64,000 nt of DNA, from IMG/VR virus record IMGVR_UViG_3300042559_002030, positions 41,444-105,443 of that record. One strand, given 5' to 3'. The stretch is from a virus. This document shows, piece after piece, positions 1-7,889 of this stretch. Position 1 is the stretch's first letter. Each line of letters opens with the position of its first letter. Under the pieces are notes generated by a model. The model had not been told where the DNA came from. It ran no database searches and saw nothing but the letters and a program-made list of their open reading frames with translations. The position numbers and the translations under genes were made by a program.

Positions 1-1
1 A

Positions 2-391
2 TCGTATGACACTGTGACAGATCCGGTTGATCGATTAAATTCAATTGTTGCTGCAATGAAAACTATCACAGAGTGGACGCCCGAAGAACAATTGATCAAT
101 TGGGCAAAGATTAAAGAAATTACAAATCACAATAAGCAACATTTTTTTAGTGAACAGTTTTTTAATTTGATCGTCAATGAATTAAAACACAACTTGGCCG
201 TGGCATTTGCTGAAATGGAAGAAACCAATACCAGTAAAACTTTTTTTGATTTTAAAAAAACTATTAGAAAGATACCAGGACTTTATAAAAGTGAAAGAGA
301 GAGTAGAAGAAATGATATCAGCGAAACAATGGTTGTAACGCTTAAGGCCAGAAGCTATTACAAGAGATATTTGAAATCGCTTAAAAAGTAA
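2..391 (+). CDS. Hypothetical protein, 5' end cut by window
   Basis: The reading frame is open to the left edge, so the gene probably begins outside the window; a GTG at 14 is a possible internal or true start. The visible part is about 125-130 residues, helical, lysine-rich at the C-terminus (ends in a KSLKK run) and without membrane segments. I do not recognise the family. It ends 13 bases before the Pho-box repeat of pstS and is on the same strand, so it may lie upstream in another transcription unit. Function unknown. Confidence 0.7.
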   Translation, partial: SYDTVTDPVDRLNSIVAAMKTITEWTPEEQLINWAKIKEITNHNKQHFFSEQFFNLIVNELKHNLAVAFAEMEETNTSKTFFDFKKTIRKIPGLYKSERESRRNDISETMVVTLKARSYYKRYLKSLKK

Positions 392-403
392 ATATTCACA
401 AAT

Positions 404-421
404 TTGTAACAAAACTGTAAT
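404..421 (+). promoter_or_regulatory. Pho-box-like direct repeat upstream of pstS
   Basis: Two 7-base half-sites, TTGTAAC and CTGTAAT, are separated by AAAA, giving the 11-base spacing of PhoB boxes (consensus CTGTCAT-4 nt-CTGTCAC). A possible -10 (TAAATA, about 433-438) follows some 11 bases downstream, as at PhoB-activated promoters where the box replaces the -35. It sits 67 bases before the pstS start. Inference: host PhoB activates the phage pstS in phosphate-starved cells. Confidence 0.65.
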
Positions 422-487
422 ATATTAACACTTAAATAACTGTGCAAGAGCATTCTGCATTGCACAATTATTTAAGGAACATACAAA

Positions 488-1489
488 ATGAACAAACTAT
501 TAGCTATTTTGCTAGCGGCCATAACTGTCACAGCTCACGCAGACATCACTGGCGCAGGCGCAACATTCCCCTATCCCATCTATGCCAAGTGGGCAGAAGC
601 CTACAAGAAAGAAACAGGCATTGGACTCAACTATCAGTCAATTGGTAGTTCAGGTGGCATACGCCAGATCAACAACAAAACAGTGACCTTTGGTGCCAGC
701 GATGCTCCAGTAGCAGGTGCAGAGCTAGACAAGCTAGCACAAGTACAGTTTCCCGCCATCATTGGTGGCACAGTGCCTATTGTGAACTTGGAAGGGTTTA
801 AACCTGGAGAGTTGCGAATCACTGGCACAGTGTTGGCAGAAGTGTTTCTGGGTGACATCACTCGTTGGAATGATGCCAGACTGGCAGCACTGAACCCTGG
901 CAAGAAGCTGCCTGATCAACCAATCACCGTGGTTCATCGTGCAGACGGGTCGGGCACAACATTCAACTGGACTGACTACTTGACTGTGGCCAGCACCGAG
1001 TGGGCCAAGCGTGTGGGTCGTGGTGCAGCAATCAAATGGCCTGCTGTGAGCAGTATTGGTGGCAAAGGCAACGAAGGTGTTGCAGCCATTGTGAATCGTA
1101 CCAAGGGCGGCATTGGTTATGTTGAGTATGCTTATGTAAAGAAAAACAACATGACTTTTATGCAGCTACAGAACAAAAACGGTAAATTTGTCAGCCCTGA
1201 TGATGTGACATTTGCGGCCGCAGCCGCAGGTGCTGATTGGTTCAGTGTGCCGGGCATGGGCTTGAGCATTGTGGATCAAAAGGGTGATGCGGTCTGGCCA
1301 ATAAGCACTGCCAGCTTTATTATCATGTACAAAGATCCAGCAGATAAAAAATCTTCAGCTGAAGTGCTCAAGTTCTTTGACTGGGCATTCCGCAACGGCA
1401 AGAAGGATGCTGCTGACCTTGACTATGTGTCATTGCCCGACAGCTTGACTAAACAAATTCGTGAACGAGTTTGGACACAGATCAAATAA
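488..1489 (+). CDS. pstS: Phosphate ABC transporter substrate-binding protein PstS
   Basis: This is the periplasmic phosphate-binding protein that feeds the host PstCAB transporter. Residues 1-18 form a signal peptide ending Ala-His-Ala; the mature protein opens with the PstS hallmark ITGAGATFPYPIYAKW, followed by SSGGIR, ADGSGTT and KGGIGYVEY segments that line the phosphate cleft. Length (333 residues) matches full-length bacterial PstS. A good ribosome site (AAGGA) lies 10 bases before the ATG. No pstCAB genes accompany it, so it must work with the host transporter. The sequence reads like a proteobacterial PstS, pointing to the host group. A hairpin terminator follows. Phage pstS genes are known from cyanophages. 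Confidence 0.96.
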   Translation: MNKLLAILLAAITVTAHADITGAGATFPYPIYAKWAEAYKKETGIGLNYQSIGSSGGIRQINNKTVTFGASDAPVAGAELDKLAQVQFPAIIGGTVPIVNLEGFKPGELRITGTVLAEVFLGDITRWNDARLAALNPGKKLPDQPITVVHRADGSGTTFNWTDYLTVASTEWAKRVGRGAAIKWPAVSSIGGKGNEGVAAIVNRTKGGIGYVEYAYVKKNNMTFMQLQNKNGKFVSPDDVTFAAAAAGADWFSVPGMGLSIVDQKGDAVWPISTASFIIMYKDPADKKSSAEVLKFFDWAFRNGKKDAADLDYVSLPDSLTKQIRERVWTQIK

Positions 1490-1534
1490 ACCGGCCGCAA
1501 GATTGAGCGGAGGCTGGAACTCGTAACCAGCACT

Positions 1535-1556
1535 AAGGGCCGCAAGGCTCTTTTTT
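1535..1556 (+). terminator. Rho-independent terminator after pstS
   Basis: A six-base stem (AGGGCC with GGCTCT, one G-T pair) closed by a GCAA tetraloop is followed by six T. It ends the pstS transcript before the convergent desaturase gene, whose stop is only about 10 bases further on. Confidence 0.8.
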
Positions 1557-1565
1557 ATTGGCTAA

Positions 1566-2282
1566 TTATTGCGGCCGTCTTGTGGTCAGCGTTGCTAGTC
1601 CTATGGATTTAAGCACAGTAATATACATCCAACCTATGTCAAATTCAAACCAACGTCTGCTCAGTCGAGGGTTAGCAGGATCCAAATGATGGTTATTATG
1701 CAGGCATTCCCCACCAATAACAATACCCCAAGGCATAATGTTTCTACTGTGATCTTTGGTTTCGCCATTTCTGTATCCTATCCAGTGTCCTACACCGTTG
1801 ACTATTCCTGCTGCCCAAAACGGTATCCAGATCATCTGTATGCCCCAAATCAGCAGCCCCCACCAGCCAAACACCGCTAGGTTGAACACAAAGAGAATGC
1901 CAATGCCAAGTCTACTGTGAGCAGTGTATATGTTGCGCTCCATCCAATCAGCAGGAGTACCAACGCCGTATGAATCAACCATGACTTTATCTTTGCTTGC
2001 TGCATGATATAACATTGCTCCTCGAAATAGCACACGCCTGATGCCATACACATGTGGTGTATGCGGATCACCTTGTTGATCACTAAATCTATGATGCTTG
2101 CGATGTATTGCAACCCATTGTTTGGTGACCATGCCTGTGGTCAACCACAACCAAAATCTCATGGCATGAGCAATCACAGGATGAAAAGTCACGCCACGAT
2201 GTGCTTGGCTACGGTGCAAAAACAAAGTCACGCACACTATGGTAATGTGCGTGACTATCAAGGTGTAAATTAAATATGTCAT
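1566..2282 (-). CDS. Fatty-acid (acyl) desaturase
   Basis: Membrane di-iron desaturase that would introduce a double bond into acyl chains, probably at delta-9. All three histidine boxes are present: HRSQAH at residues 23-28, HRKHH at 60-64 and HNNHH at 195-199, with hydrophobic segments between them. The start is the ATG at 2282, which shares its A with the stop codon of the upstream gene (TAATG overlap); a longer in-frame extension into that gene is unlikely. Length of 238 residues is short but typical of compact bacterial delta-9 desaturases. It is last in the late operon 6296-1566. Inferred role: change membrane fluidity of the infected host. It needs host ferredoxin or a similar electron donor. 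Confidence 0.9.
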   Translation of the reverse strand: MTYLIYTLIVTHITIVCVTLFLHRSQAHRGVTFHPVIAHAMRFWLWLTTGMVTKQWVAIHRKHHRFSDQQGDPHTPHVYGIRRVLFRGAMLYHAASKDKVMVDSYGVGTPADWMERNIYTAHSRLGIGILFVFNLAVFGWWGLLIWGIQMIWIPFWAAGIVNGVGHWIGYRNGETKDHSRNIMPWGIVIGGECLHNNHHLDPANPRLSRRWFEFDIGWMYITVLKSIGLATLTTRRPQ

Positions 2283-2830
2283 TACATACTTAGCGGAGCC
2301 CACAGCCATAGGCCTTGACTCATGAGTACCAGACCTAGTGCTCCTACTCCTATTGAACCCCAATACATACGCATGTTAACTGCTAAAATACTGGCAGATA
2401 ACAGCACAATGGCCAACTGAAACAGCATGCCCGAAAAGTTCAGCCACGGACTGTGTAGTCTAGCTTCATCTCTTGCAGCTTCTTGTGCTCGTGCTCGGAC
2501 CAATAACTCTCGTTTGCCTTCGCCTGTGTCGGGTTCTGACTCGTAGCGATCAATTTTGGCCTGCAGTTTTTCCATGCGTTCTTTGTTGCCAACAATCCGG
2601 GCTTCTTCCAGTTGTCCTTCAGCCAGAGTTTGCTTGATACTTTTGGACTGATAAAATCCGTAGGTGTTGCTGGCCTTCAGCAGATTGGTTTGTGCTACAC
2701 TGCTGAAGTTGTTGGCAATGTATGTATTTGCTGCTAGGAACAAGGCCATGAAAACAATTACTAAGCCTGCTTTGTCCTTGATTTGTGCTTCACGTTCTGA
2801 TCTTGATAGGGGTTTCTTTTCTTCTGCCAT
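2282..2830 (-). CDS. DUF4337 family membrane protein
   Basis: 182 residues with an N-terminal membrane segment (about 23-42), a central region with the YGFYQSKSIKQTL stretch typical of DUF4337 proteins, a charged helical part and two C-terminal membrane segments (about 130-180). Function of the family is unknown. A strong ribosome site (AAGGAGTTAAC then ATG) is present, and the stop overlaps the desaturase start, so the two are translationally coupled. A link to the envelope is likely from the membrane topology and from the secreted neighbours upstream. Confidence 0.85.
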   Translation of the reverse strand: MAEEKKPLSRSEREAQIKDKAGLVIVFMALFLAANTYIANNFSSVAQTNLLKASNTYGFYQSKSIKQTLAEGQLEEARIVGNKERMEKLQAKIDRYESEPDTGEGKRELLVRARAQEAARDEARLHSPWLNFSGMLFQLAIVLLSASILAVNMRMYWGSIGVGALGLVLMSQGLWLWAPLSM

Positions 2831-2845
2831 GTTAACTCCTTTGAA

Positions 2846-3466
2846 TTATTTACCAGCCAAGGGATTATCAATGGCTCGCTGAATTTTTTGATCAAGTTCT
2901 TTCTTCAATGCTTCCACTTCTCTATTGACTTCTCTCTTGAGTGATTGAGTTTCAGAATTGATCTCTCTACGAGCATCAGCCATTTCTTTGCGTATAGTAT
3001 TGACTTCAGCACGAGCCTTGTCAAGGTCTTCACGCACATCTTTGCGGGCTGCTCGCATTTCAGCTTCAGTCTCACGCTGAGCAGTTTTTACACTGCGCTC
3101 CACTTGTTCTGTCACAGTTTCGTTGCGGCGAATATCGTTCTTTAGATCATTTTTGATGTCACGAGTGTAGTCGCTGGTCTTGCCTGAATTTTCTTCAATC
3201 ACGGCCAGCCTTTTGTCAAAGCCACTCAAGTCTGGTGCTGAATATTCAGCAATCTTTTTCTTCATGCCCTGATAGTCCTTGTACACTTCAAACGCACCAT
3301 ATAAGCCGCCTAGTGTTGAACTCACAATGGTAGCTGCTACCATGAGCTTGGCTGGAGTAAATTCATACCCGCCAATGCTGATCACAGTGTCTTTGCTGGC
3401 ATACTTCTTTACAGCTTTTTCAGCTTCGTCAATTTTGGCATTGACATCTTTAATTTCTTCTGACAT
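2846..3466 (-). CDS. Coiled-coil membrane protein, function unknown
   Basis: 206 residues. After a short charged N-terminus there is one hydrophobic segment (about 38-62, containing PAKLMVAATIVSSTLGG), then a long heptad-rich helix dominated by Glu, Lys and Arg to the C-terminus. The layout suggests a membrane-anchored coiled-coil rod, as seen for several unassigned proteins of marine T4-like phages. Ribosome site AAAGGAGACC precedes the start. It is in the late operon with two exported proteins upstream; a role in virion attachment, lysis or envelope bridging is possible but not shown. Confidence 0.8.
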   Translation of the reverse strand: MSEEIKDVNAKIDEAEKAVKKYASKDTVISIGGYEFTPAKLMVAATIVSSTLGGLYGAFEVYKDYQGMKKKIAEYSAPDLSGFDKRLAVIEENSGKTSDYTRDIKNDLKNDIRRNETVTEQVERSVKTAQRETEAEMRAARKDVREDLDKARAEVNTIRKEMADARREINSETQSLKREVNREVEALKKELDQKIQRAIDNPLAGK

Positions 3467-3477
3467 TTTGGTCTCCT

Positions 3478-5724
3478 TTATTTTTTGTATTGACTGTCCA
3501 CCATGTCTTGGTGGATTCTATCACTGCGCACCAGCAGCAATCTTGCTGCAGGTGAGTCTATGTTGCGCTGCCCAGGATAGATATCAAATGGCTTGTATCC
3601 CACAGCGTCGGGTATGGTGCTGCGGCTGTATGTATCAAATCCTGCTACAAATCCCATTGCACCTAGTACCACGGATTGCAGTTCAACCTGTTGTTCCATG
3701 CTGCCTGCTGCGTCCATTTGTGCTGCCATTGCAGCAGGATTTTGTTTGGCCGCGGCTGTTGCTTTTTCACGGGCTGCTTCCATTCTGCGTTCGGCCAAGG
3801 CTTGCCGATTGGTTTTGGGCTGTTCTTTTGAACCGCTGCTGTTGGAGGTGCCGGAGGTGCTGCTGGTTGCATCAGCAGTGGCCTTGGTTTCTTTTTTGCT
3901 TTCTGCAGGTGCTGCTGCGGCCACGGGTGCAGGTGGTGGCACAAGTTGCACAGGGGCAGTGGCAGACTCTGCAGGCGATGCTGTGGCCATTGGTGCAGGT
4001 GCTGCTGGAGGTGCTGGTTCGGCTGCTGCCGGAGCGGTGTTTGCTATGGCCATGACTCCGACTGACACTGTTTCTTCTGCCTTGGGTTTTTCAATCACAA
4101 TGTATTTCAAAGCATAAGCTTCACGATAGCCTGTACACTGCGAATTGTAGAGTGGATCCAGGCCGCACTGTTGATCAAAGTAGGCTTGAGCATATCCTGT
4201 ACATCCTGAATCATACAGTGGACTGCCAGTGCATTGTTGTACATAATAGGCATCAGCATACCCAGGACACTGCGAATTGTAAAGTGTGTTCAAGCTGCAC
4301 TGTTGGTCAAAATAGGCCTGTGCATATCCTGTACAGCCTGTGTGGTATAATGGGTTGGCCGAACACTGATAATTGTAGTAGGCAGTGGCATATCCTGGAC
4401 AGGCAGTGCTGTACAAGGAATTGGCTGTGCATTGTTGGTTGAAATAGGCCTGAGTATAGCCTGGACACTGTGAGCTGTATAACGCATTGTTCGAGCACTG
4501 TTGATCAAAATAGGCCTGTGCATAGCCAGCACACTGTGAGTTGTATAGGGGATTAGCACCGCACTGTTGGTCAAAGTAGGCCTGTGCATAGCCCGAGCAG
4601 GTGGTTGAACTAAGTGGGTTGACCACGCACTCGTCTATGGTATAAGCAGCCTGGCTATACATACCAAAAATTGTAGAATTACCTGCAGTCGTAGCTGAGT
4701 ATCCAATGTTGCCCAGTTCAGTGATTGATCGGGGATTGGCAAATCTGTATTGATAATCTCTACTGCGATTGCCGGTATTATTGCCAGTTTCGCTGTGAGT
4801 AACATCATACAACAGGCTATTGGTGTTGCTGCGAATTTTAAAGTTCACATCCACTCGCGGATTAAATGTCATGGTCCATGAGCAACTGCCGTCTTGATTG
4901 AACGCTGTACACTGAGAGTATGAGCTGCCCAGATTGTATTGATAGCCATAATTGAAACCGTGGATCACAACACCAGCGCCCACTGAACTCAGGGCCTGGT
5001 TGATGGCATAGGTCTGATTGATGCCTTGGCCGGCAGTGGTCCAGTGGTTGGGAAATGGCACCAGGTTGTCTGAAATAATTGTGTAGCCCGGGCATGAAGG
5101 CGAACTCTGAGGATTGGCCACACAAGGATCCGGCGGTGCCGAGGTATAGTTCACAGTCATCTCAACATCGCGCACCTGAGGGCCGTAATATCCACCCCAG
5201 TTACCGCTGTCGTTGGCCACAAACTGAATGCCCAGGGAACCACTATCTGCCAGGCTCACACTAGTGGGCAATCCCACTGTGCCAGAAAATCTAGTCCAGT
5301 CAAACTGTGTGTTGTAGTGTCGGTCATCTTGCGCTAGAAACTGATTGAACCGATTGGTCATGAATGTGGTGGCCACAATAGAGTCAGTTCCGGTTTGCAC
5401 ACCACGCACACCGTTCATGTTTCTCAAATCATAGCCCCAGTTGTACCCATTGATTTGTACACCAGAACCAGACAGTGCTTGATTGATGGCTATGACTCTA
5501 TGCACTGCGGTCAGAGTGTAGGAGAAATGTATGGTGTTGGTTGCAGGATCATACAGAGGTTGTGGACCGCCCCAGCAACACTCATTGGCACCGGGATGAG
5601 TGCCGGTCACTACATTGTTCCAACTGCCTGTGAGTGGAGCACTGGTTCCTGTGGTCTGTGCTGACACAGTCAACCCTGAGATTGACACAGCCAATGCCAC
5701 AAGCAGTTGACTGATCAGTTTCAT
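3478..5724 (-). CDS. Exported protein with eight Cys/Tyr repeats
   Basis: 748 residues, not recognised as a named family. A signal peptide covers residues 1-22. Two related N-terminal domains follow (residues about 25-195 and 210-360), each with an INQALS element and a later GYNWGY or GFNYGY motif, so the region looks duplicated. Residues about 364-539 hold eight tandem 22-residue repeats of the form QQC-x5-LY-x3-C-x-GYAQAYFD, each with two Cys; a degenerate copy (DPCVANPQSSPSCPGY) lies between the two N-terminal domains. Then comes an Ala/Pro linker, a Lys-rich helix and a C-terminal segment. It overlaps the upstream exported gene by ATGA. Disulphide formation in the periplasm or outside the cell is likely; function unknown. 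Confidence 0.88.
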   Translation of the reverse strand: MKLISQLLVALAVSISGLTVSAQTTGTSAPLTGSWNNVVTGTHPGANECCWGGPQPLYDPATNTIHFSYTLTAVHRVIAINQALSGSGVQINGYNWGYDLRNMNGVRGVQTGTDSIVATTFMTNRFNQFLAQDDRHYNTQFDWTRFSGTVGLPTSVSLADSGSLGIQFVANDSGNWGGYYGPQVRDVEMTVNYTSAPPDPCVANPQSSPSCPGYTIISDNLVPFPNHWTTAGQGINQTYAINQALSSVGAGVVIHGFNYGYQYNLGSSYSQCTAFNQDGSCSWTMTFNPRVDVNFKIRSNTNSLLYDVTHSETGNNTGNRSRDYQYRFANPRSITELGNIGYSATTAGNSTIFGMYSQAAYTIDECVVNPLSSTTCSGYAQAYFDQQCGANPLYNSQCAGYAQAYFDQQCSNNALYSSQCPGYTQAYFNQQCTANSLYSTACPGYATAYYNYQCSANPLYHTGCTGYAQAYFDQQCSLNTLYNSQCPGYADAYYVQQCTGSPLYDSGCTGYAQAYFDQQCGLDPLYNSQCTGYREAYALKYIVIEKPKAEETVSVGVMAIANTAPAAAEPAPPAAPAPMATASPAESATAPVQLVPPPAPVAAAAPAESKKETKATADATSSTSGTSNSSGSKEQPKTNRQALAERRMEAAREKATAAAKQNPAAMAAQMDAAGSMEQQVELQSVVLGAMGFVAGFDTYSRSTIPDAVGYKPFDIYPGQRNIDSPAARLLLVRSDRIHQDMVDSQYKK
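4108..4635. repeat. Eight tandem 66-bp repeats coding Cys/Tyr units
   Basis: The stretch is exactly 528 bases, eight units of 66. Each unit codes a 22-residue module with two cysteines 10 residues apart and the core GYAQAYFDQQC. The units are diverged in DNA but conserved in Cys, Gly and Tyr, so protein selection rather than recent duplication keeps them. There are no spacers, so it is not a CRISPR array. Confidence 0.9.
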
Positions 5725-6296
5725 TTGACCTCAGGAGTCTCAGACACAACAGCAGCAGGTGCTTTTTTGGGCGGTACGCCGTAGAAGCCAATGGCCTTTT
5801 TGTCATTTGCTAGCACACCGCGACTGTCCCATTCAGCCTTGGCCTGTACACCAATTTTGCCGTCTATGGGGCAAGGTGTTCCTGCTGCAATCATGGCAGC
5901 AAACACACGCTCGTCTTGGCACAAGGTGGCCACGGCTGCTACTTTCATGCCCATGTCAAACAAGTTCTTGCTGAGTTTGATGCGTTCGCAGTTCATGTCC
6001 CGCATGGTACCGCCCATGCTGAATCCAAAAATCTGTGTTTGCACAGCACCTGATGCTACCACAGCGCACACATCATTGTTGATGGTTGTGACTGCTGGTG
6101 CCACGGCCGTGGGTGGTGGCGACCGTAGAGTCTGAGTGCTGTCACTCACACTACGACTGTCACTGATGTTGGTATTGGTATTGTTGCTGGTGCTGGTACT
6201 ACGACTGGTACTGTCAGTCACAATTGGGTCTGACTGTGCAAACGCAGAAACGGCAACAAACCCCAAAATTGCCGCCAGGTAATTTAATTTTTTCAT
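5721..6296 (-). CDS. Exported hypothetical protein
   Basis: 191 residues. The ATG at 6296 (MKKLNYLAAILGF) gives a clean signal peptide ending at Ala-Phe-Ala; the longer upstream start would spoil it. A Ser/Thr/Asn-rich linker (about residues 22-60) leads to a conserved-looking domain with four Cys (VCAV, MNCERIK, LCQDERV, PCPID). The family is not known to me. It is the first gene of the late operon and overlaps the Cys-repeat protein (ATGA), suggesting that the two are made together and exported together. Confidence 0.8.
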   Translation of the reverse strand: MKKLNYLAAILGFVAVSAFAQSDPIVTDSTSRSTSTSNNTNTNISDSRSVSDSTQTLRSPPPTAVAPAVTTINNDVCAVVASGAVQTQIFGFSMGGTMRDMNCERIKLSKNLFDMGMKVAAVATLCQDERVFAAMIAAGTPCPIDGKIGVQAKAEWDSRGVLANDKKAIGFYGVPPKKAPAAVVSETPEVK

Positions 6297-6341
6297 TTCA
6301 CTGGCCTTTATAATCGCAGCCAATCTTTGTTGGCTTGTTGA

Positions 6342-6349
6342 TATTTATC
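6342..6349 (-). promoter_or_regulatory. Late promoter box GATAAATA
   Basis: Reads GATAAATA on the minus strand, matching the NATAAATA late-promoter core of T4-like cyanophages (T4 consensus TATAAATA). Transcription would begin about 40 bases before the exported-protein start at 6296 and run through to the desaturase. Confidence 0.55.
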
Positions 6350-6368
6350 GCACCAGTGTCCAATACAA

Positions 6369-6731
6369 TTATGCTGTGTGTTTTTCTATAATGCCGTCCC
6401 ATTGCGGCCCGGGATCATTTTCCATAAACACATTGATTCTGTTGCGTACATCATCGTAGAATGAATCTAATTCGCCATTCCAACTGCCGATCAAATGGTC
6501 CAGGGCCTGATGGCAGTAGTTCCAGTCGCGTTTGCGATAGTTTTCCAATAGACCATTGTGTAGATTTCGCTTGCTTTCTGTCAAATGCAATTCCAAAATA
6601 GGAATTGATTCAACCACACAGTAGGCCGTCACTTGTTTGTTTTCTGGCACCATGCGAATAGTGTCCAGTTCCAACACAGTGTATTTTTCCTGATATGTTT
6701 TCAGCTGATCTGGGTCAATAATAATGTTCAT
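6369..6731 (-). CDS. Conserved hypothetical phage protein
   Basis: 120 residues, soluble, with motifs TYQEKYTVLELDT, TAYCVVE and SWNGELDSFYDDV that I associate with an unassigned family of marine T4-like phages. A good ribosome site (AAAAGGA) precedes the ATG. Its start lies only 26 bases from the start of the divergent phosphoesterase gene, leaving almost no room for separate promoters. Function unknown. Confidence 0.78.
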   Translation of the reverse strand: MNIIIDPDQLKTYQEKYTVLELDTIRMVPENKQVTAYCVVESIPILELHLTESKRNLHNGLLENYRKRDWNYCHQALDHLIGSWNGELDSFYDDVRNRINVFMENDPGPQWDGIIEKHTA

Positions 6732-6757
6732 GTTGTAAATCCTTTTAAATATGTATC

Positions 6758-7546
6758 ATGCAAATGACCTTTGATTTAATTTCCGACCTGCATTTGGATC
6801 CGCATGAGACCCTGGACTGGATGGGGCAAGCTACCAGTCCTATTTGTATAGTTGCCGGAGACATTTCCCGTGATGTAGAAGTGGTAAGAGAAACTCTTGA
6901 GCACTTGGGCAAATGCTATCAAGCAGTGTTTTATATAGATGGCAACAACGAACACAGATACAATTTAGATGTGATTGAACAAAGTTATTCCATACTGGAA
7001 GAAGCAATAACTGACATTCCAAATGTTGTGTTTTTACAAAACAACTGTGTGATCATCAATGGTGTTGCTATCATTGGCACCAATGGATGGTGGACCTGGG
7101 ACTTTGATCGCAACATAGACGAACAACAGTGCAAGCTGTGGTGGACTGATGTGATGAAAACCAATTACGATACCACCGCAGAAATAGAGTCTTTTGCATT
7201 TGATGATGTTGCTTATCTAATCAACAGTGTTAAAAAACTACAAACACATTCAGATGTCAAACGCATTGTTGTGGTCACGCACACTGTGCCTGCCATGGAT
7301 CTTATCAGTCACGATGTCAGCATAACCGACACCTACGAGTTCAACAAAATGGGTAATTCGCACATGTCGCTAGTGCTGGACGAAGACACTGAAAACAAAA
7401 TAGACACATGGTGCTTTGGTCACTATCACAATTCAGTAGATCGCAACATCAACGGGGTACGCTATGTGAACAATTGCAAGGGCCGACAAGAAGACAGTGG
7501 CTGGACACCAACTTATTATCCCAAACGCATCAGCATAGATTTTTAA
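6758..7546 (+). CDS. Calcineurin-like metallophosphoesterase
   Basis: 262 residues with the full set of metal-binding motifs of the family in order: DLHLD (near residue 10), AGDIS (near 33), DGNNEH (near 66), VTHTVP (near 175) and FGHYHN (near 222). Such enzymes cleave phosphomono- or diester bonds; the substrate (nucleotide, nucleic acid or protein) cannot be read from the sequence. It is a lone plus-strand gene between minus-strand genes and has no obvious ribosome site; a second ATG two codons later is an alternative start. Related proteins occur in cyanophages. Confidence 0.9.
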   Translation: MQMTFDLISDLHLDPHETLDWMGQATSPICIVAGDISRDVEVVRETLEHLGKCYQAVFYIDGNNEHRYNLDVIEQSYSILEEAITDIPNVVFLQNNCVIINGVAIIGTNGWWTWDFDRNIDEQQCKLWWTDVMKTNYDTTAEIESFAFDDVAYLINSVKKLQTHSDVKRIVVVTHTVPAMDLISHDVSITDTYEFNKMGNSHMSLVLDEDTENKIDTWCFGHYHNSVDRNINGVRYVNNCKGRQEDSGWTPTYYPKRISIDF

Positions 7547-7553
7547 ATTTTAT

Positions 7554-7868
7554 TCAATGCACAACTGTTTCAGGTTCCAGCTTGATCTGCAATGGAAAAT
7601 TATGATTGCGAGCATCCACAGTGACTTCGATGCCTTTTTGTTCAGCAATTTCGTAGGGCAATACTGCTACCACTGCGGATCCAGAATTATGGATATCTTC
7701 AGTGATGGCGACAGCAGTGTCTGCTGTGTATTCAAAGTGTGTGATTAAACTTTCAACTACAAAATCTACAGATGTCTTGGTGTCGTTCAAGTAGATGATC
7801 TTAAACATTGGTGGTTCACGCAGTTCTACTTTTGATTTGATTAATGTATTGATATCTGGTGATGTCAT
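7554..7868 (-). CDS. clpS: ClpS-like N-degron adaptor
   Basis: 104 residues from the ATG at 7868 (ribosome site AAAGGA), the same size as E. coli ClpS (106). The ClpS core is clear: PPMFKIIYLND, FVVESLITHF, an IH equivalent to the VH of the pocket, and a C-terminal NHNFPLQIKLEPE. ClpS presents proteins with destabilising N-terminal residues to ClpAP. Pocket residues Asn28, Asp29 and His60 match E. coli Asn34, Asp35 and His66, but Asp36 is replaced by Thr30 and gatekeeper Met40 by Val34, so specificity may differ. It sits beside Hsp20 and ClpX genes. A longer in-frame start at 7985 would overlap hsp20 and is rejected. Confidence 0.88.
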   Translation of the reverse strand: MTSPDINTLIKSKVELREPPMFKIIYLNDTKTSVDFVVESLITHFEYTADTAVAITEDIHNSGSAVVAVLPYEIAEQKGIEVTVDARNHNFPLQIKLEPETVVH

Positions 7869-7889
7869 AGTGTGTCCTTTGTTGTAGTA

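Noticed and set aside
1490-1556. tRNA-like fold after pstS
   Set aside because: An anticodon-arm-like hairpin GCTGG...CCAGC occurs, but there are no D- or T-arms, no acceptor stem of 7 bp and the length is too short; terminator explains it.
3279-4117. Long plus-strand open frames across the Cys-repeat gene
   Set aside because: Shadow of the repeats and Ala/Pro linker; residue patterns are Cys/Trp/Leu noise and the minus frame has a signal peptide and repeats that make sense.
4108-4635. CRISPR array
   Set aside because: 66-bp units are contiguous coding repeats with no spacers.
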